From Cerina sp048266425 (GTDB lineage Bacteria > Bacteroidota > Bacteroidia > Flavobacteriales > Flavobacteriaceae): a stretch of DNA of 64,000 bases. The DNA is taken from the NCBI GenBank assembly GCA_048266425.1, contig JBLWZN010000024.1:5226-69225 (forward strand). Direction: 5' to 3'. The translations under genes were made by a program, and so were the position numbers. A model generated the notes under the pieces. That model saw only the letters and a list, made by a program, of their open reading frames with translations, was not told the origin of the DNA and did no database searches. Positions 42,622 to 50,394 of this stretch are shown piece after piece. The first letter of the stretch is position 1; each line of letters starts with the position of its first letter.

Positions 42622-42632
42622 ATTCTTTAAAT

Positions 42633-43052
42633 ATGGAATCGATCTTCAAAATAAAGGAAATTCCCCGGATTGCAAGCCATATCCTGAAAACAGCGCCCTC
42701 CAAAACCCTTGCTTTCCATGGAGAAATGGGGGCCGGCAAAACTACCTTGATCAAGGCTTTGGTTGCGGAATTGGGCGGAAAGGGATCGACCAGTAGCCCT
42801 ACCTTTGGGATTGTGAACGAATATCAAAATGAGAACGGGGAACTATTGGCCTATCACTTTGACTTTTACCGTTTAAACGATCCTTCGGAGGCGCTCGACA
42901 TGGGGCTGGAGGATTATCTGTATTCCGATGCTTGGATCTTTATGGAATGGCCGGAGAAGATAGCCGAATTACTTCCCCCTGATGCCACGGATATCTGGCT
43001 GGAGGTCGTGGATGATGATACCCGGCGAATTGGAATGGGTTTGAAGGCTTGA
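42633..43052 (+). CDS. tsaE: tRNA threonylcarbamoyladenosine biosynthesis ATPase TsaE
   Basis: The 139-residue P-loop ATPase has LAFHGEMGAGKTTLIKALV (Walker A at 30-38), STSSPTFGIVNEY and YHFDFYRLNDPSEALDMGLEDYL, the conserved TsaE D-x-YR motif, and WIFMEWPEKIAELLP as Walker B region. With TsaB, TsaC and TsaD it makes t6A37 on tRNAs. It probably shares a transcript with porX. Confidence 0.95.
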   Translation: MESIFKIKEIPRIASHILKTAPSKTLAFHGEMGAGKTTLIKALVAELGGKGSTSSPTFGIVNEYQNENGELLAYHFDFYRLNDPSEALDMGLEDYLYSDAWIFMEWPEKIAELLPPDATDIWLEVVDDDTRRIGMGLKA

Positions 43053-43255
43053 TAGTCCAAGAACCAATTTCAAGTTCAAAAGGTTTAGCGGCTAGGACAA
43101 TTTAATTTTTGTGGAAAACCGATCTTGGCCATACCTGAACCTTCAACCTATGCCATTGACCAAACCCACCAACTGTAACTTCATACTGCCTAAATTTCCC
43201 TTTTCGTATTTCTAGTTTCGTATTTTCCAATAAGCTGTTGTTTCAAACAAAGGGA

Positions 43256-43338
43256 TTTACCGTTCATCGATGCAACTATATGTATCCCCTTTTTATTGCT
43301 GAAATATCGATGAACGGTAAAAAAATCGATGAAACGCT
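43256..43338 (+). promoter_or_regulatory. Three ACCGTTCATCGAT-type boxes, LytTR-like operator
   Basis: A 16-base arm TTTACCGTTCATCGAT (43256-43271) and its perfect complement (43306-43321) face each other. A third related box, ATCGATGAAACGCT, lies at 43325-43338. ACCGTTCAT fits the LytTR direct-repeat consensus W-M-M-GTT-N-R-K. On the minus strand the two right-hand boxes are in tandem, about 20 bases apart, close to the usual LytTR spacing. They end about 64 bases before the -7-like box of the following small gene. Confidence 0.5.
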
Positions 43339-43401
43339 AGGTTTTTAAGATGTAATGCATTAATTTTCCGACGAAATACAACAAGATGGTAATTTTTTTC
43401 C

Positions 43402-43409
43402 TACATTTG
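43402..43409 (+). promoter_or_regulatory. -7 box of the repeat lipoprotein gene
   Basis: TACATTTG fits TAnnTTTG. No TTG lies 18-24 bases upstream, so the promoter may depend on an activator such as one bound to the boxes at 43256-43338. Confidence 0.45.
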
Positions 43410-43454
43410 TATTGAAAGTGAAAACCAATATTAACTAAAAACCCTTTAATTACG

Positions 43455-43640
43455 ATGAACACCAAAAAAACTTTATTAGCCCTTGTGGCATGTGTGGCAT
43501 TTATAGGGACGTCCTGCACTTCTACCAGTACTGCAGAGGAGGATGGCCTGTATAATGTTAATTCTGTTGACAGAACCAAGGTAAAACTTTACCCAACAGG
43601 GGTTGACAGAACTAAGGTCAAATTATACCCAACTGGATAA
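43455..43640 (+). CDS. 61-residue lipoprotein ending in two identical 12-residue repeats
   Basis: The protein starts MNTKKTLLALVACVAF and has a lipobox-like IGTSC (Cys21). A short linker TSTSTAEEDGLYNVNS follows, then VDRTKVKLYPTG twice (residues 38-49 and 50-61), with the second copy ending at the stop codon. The two copies differ at the DNA level only at third codon positions and Leu codons, so the repetition is maintained as protein. The basic, Pro-containing module could be a processed peptide, a binding unit or a surface tag. No family is recognised. It has its own promoter, three LytTR-like upstream boxes and a terminator. Confidence 0.7.
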   Translation: MNTKKTLLALVACVAFIGTSCTSTSTAEEDGLYNVNSVDRTKVKLYPTGVDRTKVKLYPTG

Positions 43641-43662
43641 TTTGATTTTTTAATGAAAAATT

Positions 43663-43697
43663 AAAAAGGGTTTCTAAATACTAGAATCCCTTTTTTT
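43663..43697 (+). terminator. Terminator after the repeat lipoprotein gene
   Basis: GGGTTTCTA (43668-43676) and TAGAATCCC (43682-43690) form a stem with one mismatch, preceded by AAAAA and followed by TTTTTTT. Confidence 0.8.
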
Positions 43698-43740
43698 ATG
43701 TTATAATAATTAATTGATCCCAAATCATTTAATTTCAAAA

Positions 43741-44364
43741 ATGTCAAAACCTGCCTTAGACATCGACAAAGCCGCCAAGAAAAAGAAGGCGAGAAGCCTT
43801 CTAATGGGAAGTATTATAGCCATTGTAATAGCTATAACCCCCTATATATTTTATTCCTATAATTGGTTTCCTACAACCAATAAAGTAGATTTATTCTTTT
43901 TTACATTTGAAAGTAATTATCAGGAGAGCATATCCATTGTGATGTGGTTTTTTATGGCCAAATTTGTCCCCCTTCTATTATTAATATTATGGTTTTTTAC
44001 CTGTAAACATTGGTGGTACCATGTGTTATTGATTCCCATAGCTATGTTTGCTTTTCAAGTTGTGGGGCTTATTCAACAAGAGAGGTATTTGGATGAAATT
44101 GAAATATACTGGTTGATCCCAATCATGATGGTAATAACACCATTTGTATATTTTATACGGATAAAATTATTCGATAAACACGTACTGGGCATTGATTTGG
44201 AAGCTATAGATGCGGAGCTCAAAGAATATAAGGAAAAGGAGCGTATAGAAAAGGAAAGCTTGGAAAAAGAAAAGGCCAAGCAAGTGGAAAGTGAAAAAAA
44301 TGATTCCCGCGAGACTATCCCGTTTTCTCCCGACCGTTTGGTTGAGTACAAACAGACCAAATAG
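43741..44364 (+). CDS. Four-span membrane protein with charged cytoplasmic tail
   Basis: The protein has 207 residues from ATG 43741 (MSKPALDIDKAAKKKKARSL); the frame opens nine codons earlier, but that stretch sits just behind the terminator. Four hydrophobic segments are visible: MGSIIAIVIAITPYIFYSY, WFFMAKFVPLLLLILWFF, HVLLIPIAMFAFQVVGLI and WLIPIMMVITPFVYFI. They are followed by a Glu/Lys-rich predicted coiled-coil tail (ELKEYKEKERIEKESLEKEK). No family is recognised. It lies 100 bases after the repeat lipoprotein, in the same direction but beyond a terminator. Confidence 0.65.
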   Translation: MSKPALDIDKAAKKKKARSLLMGSIIAIVIAITPYIFYSYNWFPTTNKVDLFFFTFESNYQESISIVMWFFMAKFVPLLLLILWFFTCKHWWYHVLLIPIAMFAFQVVGLIQQERYLDEIEIYWLIPIMMVITPFVYFIRIKLFDKHVLGIDLEAIDAELKEYKEKERIEKESLEKEKAKQVESEKNDSRETIPFSPDRLVEYKQTK

Positions 44365-44544
44365 ATAAATTTCCAGTCCGACCATTTACGTGACTGATCT
44401 TTCACGCGCGGTAATGCTGCTTTTTTCCTATCGAAGGTATCTTCCTATTTTATATTTTCTCCTCCATTTTATTGGGTTTCGATTCCCTAATAGTCCATTT
44501 TTTAAAATCAAGTTTCACCAAAAAATTGTAGTTTTGGCCTAGGT

Positions 44545-44566
44545 TGTTCCAATACACTTTGGAACA
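44545..44566 (+). promoter_or_regulatory. Palindromic operator candidate in front of the ald-like gene
   Basis: TGTTCCAA (44545-44552) and TTGGAACA (44559-44566) form an 8-base inverted repeat with 6 bases between, ending 20 bases before the ATG. It overlaps a TACACTTTG -7-like sequence, so a bound regulator would affect transcription. Confidence 0.35.
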
Positions 44567-44586
44567 TATCCTTTAATCTAGAATCT

Positions 44587-45786
44587 ATGGGCCAACCTAC
44601 TTCTCCCTTCAGCAAACAACAGCTACTTCCCCAGGAGGAGATGCTGGAAGTCTTTCGACAAAAGGGAGAACTCTTTATTGGTATTCCTAAGGAGAATCAG
44701 ATTTTAGAAAAACGCATCTGCCTTACTCCCGATGCCGTTAATGCATTAACTGCCCATGGACATCGCATATTGATCGAGGCAGGGGCCGGACTGGGGGCAC
44801 ATTATACCGATTTGGACTATACCAATGCAGGTGCAGAGATAACCAGGGACACAAAAAAAGTGTATTCCTGTCCGATGCTCCTTAAGGTGGAACCCCTTTC
44901 TTTTTCTGAAATTCAACTAATAAACCCACAAACTATAGTTATATCGGCCCTTCAACTTAAAACCCAGTCCAAGAAATATTTTGAGGAATTGGCAAAAAGA
45001 AGGATTACGGCCATTGGGTTCGAATATATTCGAGACGATGATGGCAAATTCCCTGCGGTACGTTCCTTAAGTGAAATTGCAGGTATTTCATCGGTACTTA
45101 TCGCTTCCGAAATTATGTCGGCCACCAATAAGGGCAACGGACTAATGTTTGGAAATATCAGTGGCGTTCCCCCTGCAGAAGTCGTTATTATTGGTGCGGG
45201 GACAGTAGGTGAGTTTGCAGCGAGATCAGCACTAGGTCTAGGGGCAAATGTAAAAATATTCGACAATTCCATCACCAAATTGAGGAACATCCAAACCCAT
45301 CTCAGGCAGACGGTCTATACTTCCACCTTACAACCCAAGAACCTTTTAAAGGCGCTGAAACGGTGTGATGTGGCCATTGGCGCAGTCCGCGGGAAAGATC
45401 GGTCTCCTGTAGTGGTGACTTCTACCATGGTGGAACATATGAAGAAAGGAGCGGTTATCATAGATGTAAGCATCGACACCGGAGGGTGTTTTGAAACCAG
45501 TGAGATAACTACCCATGGCAAGCCAACGATGGAAAAATACGGAGTCATTCATTATGGGGTGCCCAATATCCCTTCCCGGTATCCAAAAACCGCAACCATT
45601 TCCATAAGCAATATCTTTACCCCTTATTTGCTTAAAATTGGTGAGGATGGGGGGCTGGAAAATGCACTACGCTTCGATAAGGGCCTTAGGAACGGCCTCT
45701 ATATGTATCATGGTATATTAACCAACAAATCTGTAGGAGAATGGTTCGACCTTTCTTATAGCGACATCAACTTTCTTATTTTTTAA
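44587..45786 (+). CDS. Alanine dehydrogenase-like protein
   Basis: The 399-residue protein has the alanine dehydrogenase / transhydrogenase fold: IGIPKENQILEKRICLTPDA (Arg43), the catalytic Lys100 in MLLKVEPLS, VVIIGAGTVGEFAARSALGLG for NAD, and IDVSIDTGGCFETSEITTH with the catalytic Asp. Compared with Bacillus alanine dehydrogenase it has about 28 extra N-terminal residues. At the catalytic His of the YLHLA motif it has Gln123 (SALQLKT). The AVLIPGAKAP loop is replaced by AVRGKDRSP. The fold is clear, but alanine dehydrogenase activity is uncertain. The small anchored protein gene follows after 3 bases. Confidence 0.8.
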   Translation: MGQPTSPFSKQQLLPQEEMLEVFRQKGELFIGIPKENQILEKRICLTPDAVNALTAHGHRILIEAGAGLGAHYTDLDYTNAGAEITRDTKKVYSCPMLLKVEPLSFSEIQLINPQTIVISALQLKTQSKKYFEELAKRRITAIGFEYIRDDDGKFPAVRSLSEIAGISSVLIASEIMSATNKGNGLMFGNISGVPPAEVVIIGAGTVGEFAARSALGLGANVKIFDNSITKLRNIQTHLRQTVYTSTLQPKNLLKALKRCDVAIGAVRGKDRSPVVVTSTMVEHMKKGAVIIDVSIDTGGCFETSEITTHGKPTMEKYGVIHYGVPNIPSRYPKTATISISNIFTPYLLKIGEDGGLENALRFDKGLRNGLYMYHGILTNKSVGEWFDLSYSDINFLIF

Positions 45787-45789
45787 TTC

Positions 45790-46170
45790 ATGCCTCTTTT
45801 AAAACGTTTTGGACTATTTTTTATTGGACTATCCATGGGATTGGTTTTCCTAACTTTTTTCTATAAGAACAAGACCCGCGGCACCGATGCAGGTTTTTGT
45901 TACCTGCCTAATTGTAGGGTCCTAAAGAACATACGCTCCAAACCGGTGACCAATTCGGACCCGGTTAACCAATTGTTGCAAAATAAGGAGCTGGATTCCG
46001 TTGATTTAAGAAACTTTTTATACCAAGGCGATGTAGATTTCGACAAAAGCGACACGGAATCGGAGCCTTGCAAGACCTATGTGATAGAAGGGTTGGTCGG
46101 GAAAAGGAAAGCAGTGGCCCACATTAAGAATTGCGAGGATAACGCCGTAATTGAAAAAGTGGAATTTTAA
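45790..46170 (+). CDS. Small membrane-anchored protein (possibly DUF4258-like)
   Basis: The 126-residue protein has one N-terminal membrane segment (FGLFFIGLSMGLVFLTFFY) and a soluble part. That part has paired Cys in CYLPNCRVLKNIRSK, a middle LDSVDLRNFLYQGDVDF, and the ending CKTYVIEGLVGKRKAVAHIKNC. The order of an acidic helix and a terminal beta-hairpin resembles DUF4258 proteins. The function is unknown. It starts 3 bases after the dehydrogenase-like gene and is probably translated from the same message. Confidence 0.6.
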   Translation: MPLLKRFGLFFIGLSMGLVFLTFFYKNKTRGTDAGFCYLPNCRVLKNIRSKPVTNSDPVNQLLQNKELDSVDLRNFLYQGDVDFDKSDTESEPCKTYVIEGLVGKRKAVAHIKNCEDNAVIEKVEF

Positions 46171-46310
46171 TAATTGTTCCTTCTATAACAGCCTTGGGCG
46201 TATCCTCGAAATCCATACCTTTAATATTCGATCAACTTGACAAGACTTGGTTGGCCGGCCGATGTTTTAAAAACCAATAAAATATTTTGGGTTGAGTTTG
46301 AAATTGGACT

Positions 46311-47477
46311 TCAGATTTTCCTCCTGTCCCTTTCCTTTTTTAACAAAGCCAGCTCCCTGCTCGTTTGGCCTGCCACGGAGGTATTTTCCTCCGCACGACG
46401 GATCAAATAGGGCATTACGTCCCTTACCGGCCCAAAGGGCAGATATTTGGCCACATTGTACCCTTTGGCGGCCAGATTATAGGAAATATTGTCGCTCATT
46501 CCATACAATTGCCCAAACCAAATACGGGTATCATTGGGGAGAATGTTATGCTGCTCCATTAATTCCATTAAGTTATAACTGCTGATTTCGTTATGCGTGC
46601 CGGCAAAAATGGATACTATGGACAAATGATCCATTAAATAGCCCATCACGGCATCAAAATTATCATCGGTTTCCTTCTTGGATGCACATATGGGAGTTGG
46701 ATACAACTTGCGCTCGGCCCGGTCATTTTCCTTTTCCATATAGGCTCCGCGCACCAATTTAAATCCAAGTTTAAAGTTATCCTTCTTAGCCATTTGGACC
46801 ATTTTTTTGGCATATTCAAAACGGTCCCAACGATATAGTTGCAAAGTATTAAAAACGATGGCCTTTTCCTTATTGTATTTGCGCATCATCCGCTCTACCA
46901 AATGATCGGCAGCATCCTGGATCCAACTTTCCTCCGCATCGATCAACAGGGATACATCCAGATTATAGGCCTTTTGGCATACAGTGTCATATCGCTCCTG
47001 TACCCTGTACCACTCTTCCTGTTCCTTTGGGTTCAATGCGCTCCCGGTATTGACCTTTTTGTACAAGGCAAACCTACCAAACCCGGAGGGTTTGAATACA
47101 GCAAAGGGCATAGCGTCCTTCTCTTTGACAAAATTGAGGATTTCCAAAGTTTTTTGGAGTGCGGCATCAAATTGCTTTTCAGTTTCCTTGCCTTCCACCG
47201 AATAATCGAGTACAGAGCTTACTCCTTTTGCATACATCTTGTCTATTATGGACAGACAATCCTTTTCATTCACCCCACCACAAAAATGATCAAAAACTGT
47301 GGCCCTGATTAGCTTTTCTACAGGTAGATGTGCCTTTATTGCAAAATTGGTCGCGGCTGCGCCAATTTTCACCAAAGGCTCGTTGGCGATCATACGGAAT
47401 AGGAAATAGGCGCGCTCCAATTCAGAGTCTGATTTAAGCGCAAACGCAGTTGCGGTATCCTCAAAAATTCGGTTCAT
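46311..47477 (-). CDS. Proline dehydrogenase
   Basis: The 388-residue FAD barrel enzyme has KLGFKLVRGAYMEKENDRA (substrate-flavin region), FAGTHNEISSYNLMELMEQ, and the C-terminal signature FGQLYGMSDNISYNLAAKGY with YLPFGPVRDVMPYLIRRAEE, where the Arg pair binds proline. It oxidises proline to pyrroline-5-carboxylate. It is the single-function form without the PutA aldehyde dehydrogenase. It is divergent from aroB. Confidence 0.93.
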   Translation of the reverse strand: MNRIFEDTATAFALKSDSELERAYFLFRMIANEPLVKIGAAATNFAIKAHLPVEKLIRATVFDHFCGGVNEKDCLSIIDKMYAKGVSSVLDYSVEGKETEKQFDAALQKTLEILNFVKEKDAMPFAVFKPSGFGRFALYKKVNTGSALNPKEQEEWYRVQERYDTVCQKAYNLDVSLLIDAEESWIQDAADHLVERMMRKYNKEKAIVFNTLQLYRWDRFEYAKKMVQMAKKDNFKLGFKLVRGAYMEKENDRAERKLYPTPICASKKETDDNFDAVMGYLMDHLSIVSIFAGTHNEISSYNLMELMEQHNILPNDTRIWFGQLYGMSDNISYNLAAKGYNVAKYLPFGPVRDVMPYLIRRAEENTSVAGQTSRELALLKKERDRRKI

Positions 47478-47572
47478 TATTATGAATTAATCAAGCGATC
47501 AAAGATAATAACGGAAAATTTATTTTATCATTAAAAATTGCCTTTATTTTGTTGCCTTGTTAAAAATTCATC

Positions 47573-48634
47573 ATGCAATCCATAACCACTTCTTCCTATT
47601 CCATCCATTTTAATGACCTGGCCTATAAAGCGCTTAATCTACATTTGGAAAAATCGGGCTATTCAACACTTTTCATATTGGTAGACGAGAATACGTTTGA
47701 CCATTGTCTTCCTAACTTTATGGCTCAGATTCTGGGGGATTATCATTTTGAAGTAATTGAAATAGAACCGGGGGAAGACCATAAGAATATTGAAACCTGT
47801 ACCCAGGTGTGGGGAGCACTGTCAGAGTTGGGGGCCGATCGTAAAAGTGTACTCGTCAATCTAGGCGGTGGTGTCATTACCGATCTTGGTGGATTTGTAG
47901 CTTCAACCTTTAAGAGGGGCATCGATTTTATCAATGTACCCACTACCCTACTGTCCATGGTGGATGCTTCCGTCGGTGGAAAAACGGGGGTGGATCTTGG
48001 ACCTTTAAAAAATCAGATAGGGGTCATCAATCAGCCCGTAATGGTCCTTATAATTACCGAATTTCTCGAAACTTTGGAAGAAAGGCAATTACAAAGCGGC
48101 TTTGCGGAAATGTTGAAGCATGGATTGATCCGTGATAGGGAATATTGGTCCACGCTAAAAGAAGTGGCTGATTTTAAAACTTTGGACAAATTGATATACG
48201 ATTCGGTAGTCATAAAAAATCAAGTGGTATTGCAGGACCCAACCGAGCAGAACCTGCGAAAATCGCTCAATTTTGGGCACACTTTGGGCCATGCCATTGA
48301 ATCTTATTTTCTAGCTAGCGATTCACATAAAACCTTGCTCCACGGGGAAGCCATAGCGGCAGGAATGATTTTGGAAGCATTTCTTTCCAAAGAACTTACG
48401 GGACTTTCACAGTCGGAATTGGAGGATATAAAAAGCGCCTTTGCCAGCAGGTATCCAAAGGTGGATTTTTCAGGGGACGATATATACAATATAGTGGACT
48501 TGATGAGATTTGATAAGAAAAACTCCCATGGCAACATCAATTTTGCGCTCCTTAAATCCATAGGGGAAACGGTTTTGGACATTCGGGTTCCACAAGAGTT
48601 GTATGCCCCCGCTTTTGCATACTACAAAGAATAA
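47573..48634 (+). CDS. aroB: 3-dehydroquinate synthase
   Basis: The 353-residue protein has VNLGGGVITDLGGFVASTFK (NAD binding), PTTLLSMVDASVGGKTGVDL, and metal-binding FAEMLKHGLIRD and FGHTLGHAIESYF, with His residues. It carries out step 2 of the shikimate pathway. It stands alone between proline dehydrogenase (divergent) and a small conserved gene. aroC lies 7 kb away. Confidence 0.95.
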   Translation: MQSITTSSYSIHFNDLAYKALNLHLEKSGYSTLFILVDENTFDHCLPNFMAQILGDYHFEVIEIEPGEDHKNIETCTQVWGALSELGADRKSVLVNLGGGVITDLGGFVASTFKRGIDFINVPTTLLSMVDASVGGKTGVDLGPLKNQIGVINQPVMVLIITEFLETLEERQLQSGFAEMLKHGLIRDREYWSTLKEVADFKTLDKLIYDSVVIKNQVVLQDPTEQNLRKSLNFGHTLGHAIESYFLASDSHKTLLHGEAIAAGMILEAFLSKELTGLSQSELEDIKSAFASRYPKVDFSGDDIYNIVDLMRFDKKNSHGNINFALLKSIGETVLDIRVPQELYAPAFAYYKE

Positions 48635-48733
48635 GGGCTTCATATACTAAAACCGTTGTTTTACAACTAATTAAAAGTTTCAAAAGGAAAAAATCATAGT
48701 TTAGGTAAACTAAATATCCCTAAAAACCAAACT

Positions 48734-49078
48734 ATGAAACGATTGCTTGTAGATTACAAAAAACTGACCCACGAAATCGCTTCCTTACTAATCGAAACCT
48801 ACCCCCATGGCTATGGGGATTCGGATATCATATCCTTTAAGAACAGTAGGGATGAGATTATAGAGGCCGTAGAGGTTAGAACTGAAGATACCATCTATCT
48901 GGTCAAAATAAGCAAATGTCTGGCCAAATTTATTGCGGAGTTCGACGATACCATCGAAAAAGAATTGGAGGTCAAGGCCGAAAAACCCACCTCGGGGTTC
49001 TTGGATGAGGATAGCGAAGAAATGGAGTTTGAGCTTGACAACGATCTTGGTCTGGAACTGGAAAGCGAATTTGACTAG
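48734..49078 (+). CDS. Small acidic conserved protein of unknown function
   Basis: The 114-residue soluble protein begins KRLLVDYKKLTHEIASLLIE, continues with a beta region (DSDIISFKNSRDEIIEAVEV, EDTIYLVKISKCLAKFIAEF) and ends in a very acidic tail (EDSEEMEFELDNDLGLELES). The tail suggests a basic binding partner, such as RNA or a ribosome, but this is inference. The upstream AGTTTAGGTAAACT palindrome lies about 30 bases before the ATG. Confidence 0.65.
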   Translation: MKRLLVDYKKLTHEIASLLIETYPHGYGDSDIISFKNSRDEIIEAVEVRTEDTIYLVKISKCLAKFIAEFDDTIEKELEVKAEKPTSGFLDEDSEEMEFELDNDLGLELESEFD

Positions 49079-49226
49079 GAACGACCCCTCGAATAGTTGT
49101 TAAATCATCATCGCTTGGCTCAATGTTATACAAAGATTGCTTTCTGCGCAAAGCGTAAGGTAAATCGGTCTAAAAACTCGACTCAAAGGAATACATTTCC
49201 CTTAATCGAAAATATTTAAATAAGTT

Positions 49227-49748
49227 CTATAAATATCGTTGTTCCAAAATATTTTGATGGTGCTGTTGGTGTCCACATATCACAAATCCGATCGTTCCCA
49301 CGGTCCAAGGTACACCACTTGCCACCCCAGAATTTTCCAAATTAGCTTTCTCCATATTTTCAAAAAGTAAAATGGTGGATAACCTTACCGCTGTGTATTC
49401 CTTCACGATAGATTCCATAGTCCTTTTCCCCGCTAGCGATTCGGGAACGTAAATATCCTGGTCAAAACCGGGAAGCTCCGTAGTATCGCCCCTTGAAAAT
49501 CGCAGTGCACGATATTGGAATATACGCTCCGTATCGATTATATGAATCAAGACTTCCTTTATGGTCCATTTATCCTTAGCGTATGCAAAATCGTGTTTTT
49601 CTTTTGGAATAGAGCTGAGGAATTCGACAAAACCAGCCATTTGTTGATTTAGAAGAGGCAAAAGAAAAGCATCTTCCAAGGTAGAAAGGTAGTTATTGTA
49701 AAATTGGGTCAACGTATAGGAGGGCAGATCAGATTTTTTCATGATCAA
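49227..49748 (-). CDS. DinB-family protein
   Basis: The 173-residue helical protein has the DinB/YfiT metal-binding pattern: EVLIHIIDTERIFQYRALR (His-x3-Asp/Glu), and a later ICGHQQHHQNILEQRYL with the His pair. Members are metal-binding four-helix proteins, some of them thiol S-transferases. The substrate is unknown. The start may be the ATG at 49742. It follows the Lrp/AsnC gene terminator. Confidence 0.85.
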   Translation of the reverse strand: MIMKKSDLPSYTLTQFYNNYLSTLEDAFLLPLLNQQMAGFVEFLSSIPKEKHDFAYAKDKWTIKEVLIHIIDTERIFQYRALRFSRGDTTELPGFDQDIYVPESLAGKRTMESIVKEYTAVRLSTILLFENMEKANLENSGVASGVPWTVGTIGFVICGHQQHHQNILEQRYL

Positions 49749-49754
49749 AAATAA

Positions 49755-49784
49755 AAAATCCCAAACAAAAGATTCGTTTGGGAT
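49755..49784 (-). terminator. Terminator after the Lrp/AsnC gene
   Basis: GTTTGGGAT (49776-49784) and ATCCCAAAC (49758-49766) form a 9-base stem. On the minus strand it runs into TTTTTTA. Confidence 0.8.
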
Positions 49785-49807
49785 CGGTTAAATTTAATTC
49801 TTGGAAA

Positions 49808-50287
49808 TTACAGTTCGTTGAAAATGGTGTGCATCAAACGCTTTTTGTCATTGATGCTCTCTTCAAGCGATATCATGGTTTCCGTTCTGCTGATTCCGTC
49901 GATGTCATCTATTTTAAAAATAATATTCTTGGCATGATTGGTATCCTTCGCCCTAATCTTGCAGAAAATATTGAATTTACCCGTGGTTATATGTGCCACG
50001 GTTACGTTGGGAATCTGGTTTAGTCGTTCCAGAACAAATTTGGTCTGGTGCGTTTTTTCCAAAAAGATACCCACATATGCAATAAAGGAATAGCCCAACT
50101 GCACATAATCCAACGTTAGGGAAGATCCCCTAATTATACCGGCCTCTTCCATTTTCTTTACCCTCACGTGTACCGTTCCCGCAGAAATCAGTAACTTTTT
50201 TGCAATATCAGTAAAGGGAGTCCTGGTATTGTCAATCAACATATCCAAAATCTGGTGATCGATCTCGTCAAGTTTTACTTTGCTCAT
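49808..50287 (-). CDS. Lrp/AsnC-family transcriptional regulator
   Basis: The product has 159 residues. The N-terminal winged helix starts KVKLDEIDHQILDMLIDNTR and reads TPFTDIAKKLLISAGTVHVR in the helix-turn-helix. The C-terminal RAM effector domain includes YVGIFLEKTHQTKFVLERL and ITTGKFNIFCKIRAKD. Such regulators respond to amino acids. Nearby amino-acid genes are the ald-like and proline dehydrogenase genes, possible but unproven targets. Confidence 0.92.
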   Translation of the reverse strand: MSKVKLDEIDHQILDMLIDNTRTPFTDIAKKLLISAGTVHVRVKKMEEAGIIRGSSLTLDYVQLGYSFIAYVGIFLEKTHQTKFVLERLNQIPNVTVAHITTGKFNIFCKIRAKDTNHAKNIIFKIDDIDGISRTETMISLEESINDKKRLMHTIFNEL

Positions 50288-50394
50288 CTTTGATTAAAAT
50301 TTTAGCAAAAATAAAAAATTATGACATTTAAAATAGAAAATACTGTGTTATTTTATTAAATACTCGATGATTTAATAATCAAACAAAAAAATAT

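Larger units (their letters stand above)
43053..43454. other. 402-bp regulatory spacer upstream of the repeat lipoprotein gene
   Basis: No gene is visible. The 3' half holds three LytTR-like boxes (43256-43338) and a -7-like TACATTTG box at 43402-43409. The 5' half (43053-43250) shows nothing recognisable. Confidence 0.6.
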
